Source of the DNA: a virus
Reading direction: 5' to 3' (one strand)
Virus record (IMG/VR): IMGVR_UViG_3300042731_005485
Span: 1 to 31,298 of that record
Length of the DNA: 31,298 nt
Below the pieces are notes generated by a model. It ran no database searches. It was not told the origin of the DNA and was given only the letters and a program-made list of their open reading frames with translations. Shown here one piece after another: positions 25,481 to 31,298 of the stretch (its first letter is position 1; each line of letters begins with the position of its first letter). The position numbers were made by a program, and so were the translations under genes.

Positions 25481-28060
25481 TCATACAACCACTGTCATTG
25501 GCGGCGGATCAGTGGCGTGCATTTTACATAGTTCTTGTGCCAAGCCATTGATCTCCTTCGCAGATAACTTAGGGTATTTCTTACGTAAATCCTTCTTTGC
25601 AGCATCCAAACACTTAGAATTCATCTTTTTCCCAGCACTTGCATCTTTTTTAGTGCCTGGTTCTAACGCTGCACGACAAATCCTGATCGCACTTGTTTTA
25701 ATGCGTTCACTAGACCACGTAGGATGACGCTTTCTAAGGTCTGGCTTAACAGACATAACACAGCGCTCCTCTTTAGCTGTGAGATCTTCCTCTTCACCAT
25801 CCATAAAGTCCAACATTTGTTTTTGTGTTGGCTCTGGATAGAGTGATAGTTTACACCCACAGTTGTCATGCCATGGTGGTAGATCTGATGCAGTGAGATG
25901 TTCTAAGTTAAAACGCTTACCGTGGAACTCGTCGCAGGTAACACATTCCACGTCTTCCTCTTCCGGACTACGGAAAGTGTATGCGTAGTCGTAGCCCATT
26001 AACAGATAGCCAATAGCTTGACCATACACTCGTGCTTGACGCTTAACAGTTCTGTCAAGGAAGTCAGCTCTGAACGCAAAGCTGTCAAGAGCTGAGCGGA
26101 TATACGTCTTGTCACGTCCTTCGAGTGCAAGGGTTTCTATTGTGTCAAGTACTCTGTCAGTGAGCCAGCTAATCCTGCGGGAAGCATATTCCTGTAGTTC
26201 CTTAATGCGTACTCGAGCAATGGGGTGAGTGGCATGCCTACTGGCTTCCACATCACGCAGGCCGCGATAAAAGTAACCCCTGGTATGCTCGAGATACTTT
26301 TGGGTGATGATCTCATCAACAAAACGGCCCATAGTTTTGCGCCAGCCGTGGTCATGTAGATCAATCGTGTCCAAAAGGTCACGGAAAAGTAACAGGAACA
26401 CAGCATCTTTGAATGCATCAAAGAGCTTCATGAATTTACTTGGGGATTCACTGGACTTTCTTTTAGTCGGTCCAGGATTGGTGCCATGTTGGTTGGTAGG
26501 TTGAGTTTTGTTGCCAGCAGACTTACCTCCTCGTGATTTACCCTTCGAAGGAGCTTTAGTCTTTTCTGCAACCTTCTTACTTCCAGCAACTGCGGGACTG
26601 CTAGGCGAACTCGGGTTAGTCTTGGTCTTCATAGCTGCCTTTGAAGCAGCAGTATAAGGCTCATCAATAGCCTGGATGATTAGACGCGGTTTCTCAATTC
26701 TTTCCCAATACATTTCCGCTTCTTCATCCGCTTCAATAGGCTCCTCTCCAACCTCCTTTCTCGCTTTAGTTAAGCCAATGACATGACCCTGATAGAGATT
26801 CACAGCATTAGCATCCCGCTTAATCTTGGCTTCAAGATCTATCTCATTGAACTGGAGATGAACTGAGTTATCATCGTCCAGTACATCAACATTGAAGGTA
26901 CTCTCTAAGAGTAGTTCTCCTATAACAAAGAAATCGACGAAGAGTTCCATTACTTGCTGGAAGTCTTTTACACAGTCGATTAGGGCCTGAGAGAGAGCAT
27001 CGGCCGTATTCCTATTGGCGGATGAGCCCTCGCCATAATCAATGGCACTCATTGAAAGTCCGGCCCAAACACGCTTCTTGAAGTGCTCTAGGAATGGATC
27101 TGCCCTAAGGGCTTTGCCCTGTGCACCTAGAGCTTTGATCTCATGACGTTCAGGTGTAACGATACTACCTTCAGCAGGCATATCTTCTACCTGAGCACGG
27201 ATAAGATCAACCTCAGTGGCACCGTCTTCGTACACTCTAGCTGGTGCGTTTTCTGTACCTACTATATAATGGTAAAGTGGGAATAGGTGTTGGTAGACAA
27301 GAAGCTCGACGTCTTCTTCCATTCTACGTAGAACACGGACGTCGTCTAGAACGGGAACAGAGTCAGGTGTGCCAACAGCAAAGCCACCTTTGCGATCATG
27401 GTAGATGTGGATAACATCGGCCGGATCCCATTCTGGCCACTTGCCGGTCTTAGGAGACACCAGCGGTCTGAGTATCTTCTGTTGGTATTTGATTACGTGA
27501 CCTTGCATGTCACGCTTGAAGTACATAGTCTCCGGTGGTACTCGAAAATATCCAGCCACGGGTTGTAAGGTTTTTCCTGGTATTTTTCTTACAGCTCCAC
27601 CGGAGGCCTTTTTGTCACGAACCTTTATAATAAAGGCATTAGAGAACTTGATCAGGTCAGAAGAGATTTCCCTAAGTAGTAACTTAAAGGGGAAATTGGT
27701 TGCTCGCTCTATTTGAGCAATACGCCTCTTTATGTACCTGATTGTATTCTTATTTTTTCCTACCCATCGATAGCCTTCTTTCATCAGAAGCCCAGTCTTC
27801 TTTTTGAAAGCTCTGGCGAGATAGGAATCGGTATCAGCAGCCCTGCTGATCTCGGCTAGGTCATATTCGCCTGGTTGGAATGCGTCACGGCTCCAATAGT
27901 TCCTGTATCCAAGTACTGGACTTTTAACGTTAGGTGGAACTTTCTTGACACGAACCATTCTGCTCACATCCCGTGTAGCCGGGAAGCGCATTGGATTGCC
28001 ATATGCATCATATATAATGATAGGGCTAGGTACTCTTACTGGGAGATTTGTTTTATCCAT
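25481..28060 (-). CDS. Portal protein fused to Mu gpF-like minor head domain
   Basis: The 859-residue protein combines two head functions. Residues about 40-465 resemble phage portal proteins, which form the dodecameric DNA entry ring (YWSRDAFQPGEYDLAEISRA, the VPPETMYFKRD and WDPADVIHIYHDRKGG strands, ALSQALIDCVKDFQQVMEL helix). A lysine/serine/proline/glycine linker spans about 470-545. Residues about 546-745 resemble the Mu gpF/SPP1 gp7 head morphogenesis family, ending in its typical cysteine/histidine motif: C706-x2-C709, HGKRF, then LPPWHDNCGC. A tail at 767-847 carries two 50-residue-period repeats. The start has a GAGGAAGGT site 7 bases upstream. The stop is TGA. Portal and F-like genes are usually separate neighbours, so a fusion is unusual but fits their partnership. 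Confidence 0.85.
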   Translation of the reverse strand: MDKTNLPVRVPSPIIIYDAYGNPMRFPATRDVSRMVRVKKVPPNVKSPVLGYRNYWSRDAFQPGEYDLAEISRAADTDSYLARAFKKKTGLLMKEGYRWVGKNKNTIRYIKRRIAQIERATNFPFKLLLREISSDLIKFSNAFIIKVRDKKASGGAVRKIPGKTLQPVAGYFRVPPETMYFKRDMQGHVIKYQQKILRPLVSPKTGKWPEWDPADVIHIYHDRKGGFAVGTPDSVPVLDDVRVLRRMEEDVELLVYQHLFPLYHYIVGTENAPARVYEDGATEVDLIRAQVEDMPAEGSIVTPERHEIKALGAQGKALRADPFLEHFKKRVWAGLSMSAIDYGEGSSANRNTADALSQALIDCVKDFQQVMELFVDFFVIGELLLESTFNVDVLDDDNSVHLQFNEIDLEAKIKRDANAVNLYQGHVIGLTKARKEVGEEPIEADEEAEMYWERIEKPRLIIQAIDEPYTAASKAAMKTKTNPSSPSSPAVAGSKKVAEKTKAPSKGKSRGGKSAGNKTQPTNQHGTNPGPTKRKSSESPSKFMKLFDAFKDAVFLLLFRDLLDTIDLHDHGWRKTMGRFVDEIITQKYLEHTRGYFYRGLRDVEASRHATHPIARVRIKELQEYASRRISWLTDRVLDTIETLALEGRDKTYIRSALDSFAFRADFLDRTVKRQARVYGQAIGYLLMGYDYAYTFRSPEEEDVECVTCDEFHGKRFNLEHLTASDLPPWHDNCGCKLSLYPEPTQKQMLDFMDGEEEDLTAKEERCVMSVKPDLRKRHPTWSSERIKTSAIRICRAALEPGTKKDASAGKKMNSKCLDAAKKDLRKKYPKLSAKEINGLAQELCKMHATDPPPMTVVV
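25520..25612 (-). repeat. Portal C-terminal repeat, copy 2
   Basis: Encodes residues 817-847, from C817 to just after C845, with LRKKYP and LSAKEI in register with LRKRHP and WSSERI of copy 1. The two copies are clearly related at protein level but diverged in DNA. Confidence 0.6.
25670..25762 (-). repeat. Portal C-terminal repeat, copy 1
   Basis: Encodes residues 767-797, from C767 to just after C795: a cysteine, LRKRHP, a serine, then an isoleucine-rich helix ending in a second cysteine. Copy 2 follows at a 50-residue period with identical 28-residue spacing between its cysteines. Confidence 0.6.
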
Positions 28061-29703
28061 TCTTCTACCTTCCTCAAGTCTGCCTCATCAGTTCGGTTTA
28101 GACAGTTTGGAATAGAAATGGTAACGCCTGTACCTGCTTGTGCTGCAGCAGTTGCACTTTCTGGTAATGTAATCGCAGCGATCTGGGTATCGCCAGTACC
28201 AGGTGGTAAGATGGTTACATCGCCATCATCACCTACAATAATAGCGGCACCAGATTCAGGTGCGTAGTAATTCTGTAAGAAGTTAATCATATCAGGCTCT
28301 GTAAGATCTCTATCGGAACCACAGTCAAAGCCATCTTCTGCCATTTTGATTAATGCTTTAACAAAACCAATTAAACGTGCAAGGCGCGAAATTGTCATCG
28401 TAAGTGATACGGCATTCGTGAAGCCGGATCCACTACCAAACAAGAAAGCTCTTAGGTCGTCTTGTATTGACTGTAGCCAACTGTTCATGCGATCACGACC
28501 AGCTATAAGATAGCTACCTACTTGACCTAATCCGCTTTCAAGGGTATTAGCTGCATCGAGCAGCCAGTCTGCTGTGGTAGCTCTAGAGCGTTCTCTTGCT
28601 TCTCTTTCCTTAATATAGGCTTCTCTCTCTTGTCTTGCTATTTCTTCAGGTGATCCGGGTTCTCCTCCTGTCTCAGCGGCGATTGTTTCTGCGTCTTCAA
28701 CTGTGATAGGAGTAGTTCTGCCTACTGGTCCTTCACCTGTTTGTTCGCCGTATTTGTATTTCTCGAGATCATCTCTTGCTGATGTAGTCTGGTAGTACTC
28801 TTTGCTTTGATCCCAAGACGTAGCTTTGAGAGCAGTAAAACTAAGCTGATTGTTAATTGCAGCATTAATGCTTACAGTAGCATCATCAAACCTGCCACCT
28901 ATCTCGCCCTGGAGCTCTCTTTCTTCAAGTGTCTTTTGTTCTGCTTGTCTTTCGTCGAGCCATTTAGAATCTTGCTCAAACTGTGGTATCTTTGACATCT
29001 GAAAGAGTAAGCTCGAGATGATACAATCGATTGGAGCCATGATCATATCTATATATTGCTGTATTACACTTTCGAGGCCGGAGAGAAATGGCCCCATCAT
29101 CATGCCTATAAGACTCCATAAAGCACCATTGATATCTATTGAAAATGATTCTAGCAATGACTTCCATAACCATAATAGCATAGATAAGATAGCTACTAGA
29201 TCTGGTATACACTGAAAAGAGAAGAAATCCATTAGATCGCATATGTCAGAGTAAAAATCATCGCTGTTTAGGAGCTCCCAGATGTTTTTAAGCGTATTAA
29301 ATCGATCTAAAAGGTCATTTTCAAAGTCATCCAGGAGGTCTTCCAGAGGTGCTAAAAGATCAACATCTAGTGTACGATCTAAACACGGGATACATTCATC
29401 TATTATAGATTGCTTGCCATCACCGTCGCTTTTGCTTTTCTTTCTTGATAGTGCAGATGATATTTCTTTATCTACGGAAGAGGTTTCGCTACTAGCAAGC
29501 GCTTCACCTTCTGCAGTGTAGCTACTTAGAGCATCTCGCTGAGATTCAGCGGTAGTCTTAGCAACTACAAGAGACCGTGTGAGCATAGCAAGAGCTATTG
29601 TTTCCTTGGGATTGGAATCAGCTAGCATCTTACGCTCGAAACAGCCTGCAGCCTGAGCGGCTTGACCTCTTAGGGTCTGTTCGTAGATGGTATCTCTAGC
29701 CAT
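28036..29703 (-). CDS. Large hypothetical protein between terminase and portal (555 aa)
   Basis: Unrecognised. The visible layout is an N-terminal helical, serine/lysine-rich region (1-95), a CIPCLDR cysteine pair near residue 106, then a strikingly hydrophobic stretch at about 160-235 with several membrane-like helices (IPDLVAILSMLLWLWKSLL, GALWSLIGMMMGPFLSGL, DMIMAPIDCIISSLLFQM), a charged middle (about 240-380) and a second amphipathic helix region near 420-450. The C-terminus has a small hydrophilic beta-like part and overlaps the portal start by 25 bases. Length and position suggest a virion protein, possibly an internal head or ejection protein that contacts membranes, but that is inference. 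Coupled to the upstream gene by TAATG. Confidence 0.6.
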   Translation of the reverse strand: MARDTIYEQTLRGQAAQAAGCFERKMLADSNPKETIALAMLTRSLVVAKTTAESQRDALSSYTAEGEALASSETSSVDKEISSALSRKKSKSDGDGKQSIIDECIPCLDRTLDVDLLAPLEDLLDDFENDLLDRFNTLKNIWELLNSDDFYSDICDLMDFFSFQCIPDLVAILSMLLWLWKSLLESFSIDINGALWSLIGMMMGPFLSGLESVIQQYIDMIMAPIDCIISSLLFQMSKIPQFEQDSKWLDERQAEQKTLEERELQGEIGGRFDDATVSINAAINNQLSFTALKATSWDQSKEYYQTTSARDDLEKYKYGEQTGEGPVGRTTPITVEDAETIAAETGGEPGSPEEIARQEREAYIKEREARERSRATTADWLLDAANTLESGLGQVGSYLIAGRDRMNSWLQSIQDDLRAFLFGSGSGFTNAVSLTMTISRLARLIGFVKALIKMAEDGFDCGSDRDLTEPDMINFLQNYYAPESGAAIIVGDDGDVTILPPGTGDTQIAAITLPESATAAAQAGTGVTISIPNCLNRTDEADLRKVEEWIKQISQ

Positions 29704-30038
29704 TATAGAACCTTAAATGGTTTAAGAACTATACTAGCACTGATGCGTGCGGGTAGTCCAGTTTGTGGATCAGTTCCTATCTTAGCAACGGTAAGCGCTT
29801 GATTGACCGCCGACCTCTGTAAAGGCGGCGGTGTAATTTGTGGGCTACTATATAAGCCAGCACCTATATAGTTATGAGTGTGCAGATCAACTATCCCCAT
29901 AGCAGTAGCACAGTCTTCAATGCCCCTAAAGTCCGCAGCTATGTGCGGAAACAGGAGATCATAAAGCTTCTTCACATTTTGTTGTATAAATGTGTTTGTA
30001 CTGAAGCCTTTAATTTTATCAAGAAACTCTAAGGGCAT
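29703..30038 (-). CDS. Hypothetical small virion-type protein (111 aa)
   Basis: Not recognised. It starts MPLEFLDKIKGFSTNTFIQQ and begins 20 bases inside the preceding gene, with a very strong GGAGG site 8-10 bases before the ATG, which supports it as a real gene. The N-terminal 40 residues look helical (FIQQNVKKLYDLLFPHIAADF). The second half contains PQITPPPLQRSAVNQALTVA and a beta-like tail. No membrane segment or metal site is seen. The stop overlaps the start of the 555-residue protein as TAATG, so the two are likely coupled. Function unknown; context is the head module. Confidence 0.58.
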   Translation of the reverse strand: MPLEFLDKIKGFSTNTFIQQNVKKLYDLLFPHIAADFRGIEDCATAMGIVDLHTHNYIGAGLYSSPQITPPPLQRSAVNQALTVAKIGTDPQTGLPARISASIVLKPFKVL

Positions 30039-30444
30039 CTAGTTGACCTCCTTCCGCAACTAGCTCTCTTGAGAGCTCAGCTTCAAGCTCGAGGATCTTT
30101 CTGTAGTCATCATAGGAGATGTCGTCTTTCTGTCCTTCGAATAATGCTTCAATAGCAGCGGCGCAATCGTACTCTGTGGTTGGATCTACACGATAAACGA
30201 GCGTTTTACACCTTTTCTGGATTTCATCAAGTAGCTTGTTGACCTCATCAATAAAGTTGTCATATTGCTCAATAAGCTCTTGGGTTCTTTCAGATGGTGT
30301 TTTAGCTTCTTTATTAACTACATCGTCTGGGATGAGCATACTGAGCTTAGTAACCTGGCGCTGGACATCGATATCCACCTTACGCTCAAGCGTTTCTCTA
30401 TCTTTCTTAGATAACTTGTCAGTAGACTCTGGTTTGTCTGCCAT
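30019..30444 (-). CDS. Hypothetical coiled-coil protein (141 aa)
   Basis: Unrecognised. The protein is highly charged and largely helical: residues about 50-80 (ELIEQYDNFIDEVNKLLDEI) and 110-135 (YRKILELEAELSRELVAE) have heptad-like spacing of hydrophobic residues, so it is likely a coiled-coil oligomer. There are two cysteines in the middle. The start codon overlaps the previous stop (TAATG). The stop is TGA followed directly by TAA, a double stop, and is one of only two TGA terminators in the window. The following gene starts 20 bases inside this one. Location among head genes suggests a structural or assembly role, without direct evidence. Confidence 0.55.
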   Translation of the reverse strand: MADKPESTDKLSKKDRETLERKVDIDVQRQVTKLSMLIPDDVVNKEAKTPSERTQELIEQYDNFIDEVNKLLDEIQKRCKTLVYRVDPTTEYDCAAAIEALFEGQKDDISYDDYRKILELEAELSRELVAEGGQLDALRVS

Positions 30445-30854
30445 TAGGTAGCCTTCCTGGTTCCGTGTACGGAGATCCTCATCTTGTCAAATATAGCAGG
30501 TGGAGTCCCTTGAGGGATGATTATCTCAATCCATACAGGGTAGTAAGCTGTAGTGATGATGTCAGCATGAGTGACAACATTTCCATTAGGAAGCACATCA
30601 AACTCAGTCTCGAGTGGCTCAGAGTCCTGAGCTATCATTTTTGCTGTCCAAGAAGATGGAATGTTGATAAACTTCAATGTAATGTCTTCCATGTCTGCGT
30701 CCGTCTCATCGTTACGTACGAAGATTTTCTTAGTGATTCTAGAGTCTTGTCGACGCAGGCTACTAGCGGTAAGAGCTAGCGGACGTAACATTGTGCCCAT
30801 GCTAAGTTCAGCATAATCGTCTACCAGGTTGTCGTACTCATAAAGTTTAAGCAT
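30444..30854 (-). CDS. Small putative virion protein (136 aa)
   Basis: I do not recognise a named family. The protein starts MLKLYEYDNLVDDYAEL and is mostly predicted beta: alternating hydrophobic stretches (ITKKIFVRND, DITLKFINIP, PVWIEIIIPQ, KMRISVHG) suggest a compact beta-sandwich, as in small head or neck accessory proteins. It has no signal peptide, membrane segment or cysteine. It starts one base after the terminase stop with a GAGGAA site, and its TAA overlaps the next ATG as TAATG, so it is co-transcribed and probably translationally coupled. Position between terminase and portal suggests a virion or packaging accessory role, which is inference only. Confidence 0.6.
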   Translation of the reverse strand: MLKLYEYDNLVDDYAELSMGTMLRPLALTASSLRRQDSRITKKIFVRNDETDADMEDITLKFINIPSSWTAKMIAQDSEPLETEFDVLPNGNVVTHADIITTAYYPVWIEIIIPQGTPPAIFDKMRISVHGTRKAT

Positions 30855-30855
30855 T

Positions 30856-31298
30856 TTAGAACTTTCCTCGTTTCGGTCTAAGGCGCTTGGAATATGTCTT
30901 ACCTCGTGGCTTGCTTGGTGGAGGGCCATCTCTCATGAAACCCGGCCAAGCCCACAGGTTTCTATTATCCTTTACTTTGCCAACTACTCGTCTAGAGCTA
31001 GTAACCCCAACAGTTGTTACCATCTCAGACCTGTCTTCTGGCATGAGCTTATTTTTTGGATGATTCTCCTTCTGTTCATGCGGGTTGACTACAACAAGCT
31101 CACCTGGTAATGGTCTTTCTTTCTTAGGCCCCCTAAGATTGCTAGCAAAGGCAATCTTGGTAATGAACTCTGCTTTTACCAGACTAGAAAACTCAAGATG
31201 GAAGCCCAAGAACGCTAGCATCATTGCATCTAGTCTATGATCACCAATTCTGTCTTCACGAGGACCGAATACTGGTTTACCAGTGGGAGTTCTCCTCT
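30856..31298 (-). CDS. Terminase large subunit, C-terminal part (partial)
   Basis: This frame is open to the window edge, so only the last 146 or so residues are visible. Terminases package DNA into the procapsid: an N-terminal ATPase drives translocation and a C-terminal RNase H-like nuclease cuts the concatemer. What is seen here is a GDHRLDAMMLAFLGFHLEFS segment, which matches the conserved D-H-x-x-D-A acidic motif at the end of the nuclease domain, followed by a basic, glycine/proline-rich tail ending in KRLRPKRGKF. Position as the first gene of a head operon fits. The internal methionines at 31224 and 31221 fall inside the motif and are not starts. The ATPase half lies outside the window, so the call rests on the motif and gene order. 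Confidence 0.72.
   Translation of the reverse strand, partial: RRTPTGKPVFGPREDRIGDHRLDAMMLAFLGFHLEFSSLVKAEFITKIAFASNLRGPKKERPLPGELVVVNPHEQKENHPKNKLMPEDRSEMVTTVGVTSSRRVVGKVKDNRNLWAWPGFMRDGPPPSKPRGKTYSKRLRPKRGKF
30864..30869 (-). promoter_or_regulatory. Ribosome binding site fixing the start at 30854
   Basis: GAGGAA lies 9 bases before the ATG at 30854, which itself begins one base after the terminase stop codon. It supports 30854 as the start rather than the further upstream in-frame ATG at 30929, which lies inside the terminase gene. Confidence 0.6.

Noticed and set aside
25402-25488. Longer protease start at 25488
   Set aside because: It would overlap the portal gene and lacks a ribosome site as good as the GAGGA before 25401.
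25481-25862. Polymorphic toxin at the end of the Mu-F domain
   Set aside because: The tail consists of two short cysteine-spaced repeats with no nuclease, ADP-ribosyltransferase or deaminase motif, so a toxin is not supported.
30855-30929. Longer start at 30929 for the 136-residue protein
   Set aside because: It overlaps the terminase end, whereas the 30854 start has a GAGGAA site and lies one base past the terminase stop.
1-31298. Window-wide recoding of TGA
   Set aside because: Long frames (1388, 1285, 908 and 859 codons) contain no internal TGA, and two genes end in TGA; only the single TGA at 11783-11785 looks recoded or mutated.

Overview
The window is the morphogenesis region of a tailed bacteriophage with a contractile tail (a myovirus in the old sense), read almost entirely from the minus strand. 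Evidence is the order terminase, portal, protease/scaffold, capsid, neck, tail sheath, tail tubes, tail chaperones, tape-measure-position giants, with start sites preceded by strong GGAGG/GAGGA-type ribosome binding sites. The host is a bacterium (a bacterial-type ribosomal protein S21 is encoded), but I cannot name it. Large protein sizes and the S21 gene suggest, without proving, a large-genome phage. Both window ends cut through genes.

Reading in the direction of transcription (high to low coordinates): 31298-28036 holds the C-terminal end of the terminase large subunit and four structural or unknown proteins. 28060-20421 is the head module: a portal fused to a Mu-F-type minor head domain, a 908-residue prohead protease with acidic, cysteine-containing and coiled-coil scaffold regions, a likely decoration protein and an HK97-fold major capsid protein, closed by a strong hairpin. 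20351-18374 is a run of small genes: a coiled-coil/membrane protein, a threonine-tailed protein, a ribosomal protein S21 homologue and three small proteins. 18359-16273 holds neck proteins, the first carrying two Ig-like domains. 16233-11812 holds an enlarged tail sheath and three paralogous tube-fold proteins, with a terminator after the first tube gene. 11812-11564 is an 82-codon zinc-ribbon-like gene interrupted by an in-frame TGA. 11551-10472 holds two related tail-assembly chaperones. 10472-2449 is filled by two giant proteins in the tape-measure position, and 2449-1 by the start of a large tail or baseplate protein.

Genes are packed tightly and seven junctions are TAATG stop/start overlaps, so translation is probably coupled. 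The most notable points are the S21 gene inside a structural operon, the TGA-interrupted CxxC protein with a hairpin just after the TGA, threonine-rich tracts in three neighbouring genes, duplicated beta domains in the sheath, and a shared C-terminal motif in the two giant tail proteins. No tRNA, CRISPR array, insertion sequence or replication gene was seen. No intergenic gap exceeds about 90 bases apart from the stretch held by the TGA-interrupted gene.
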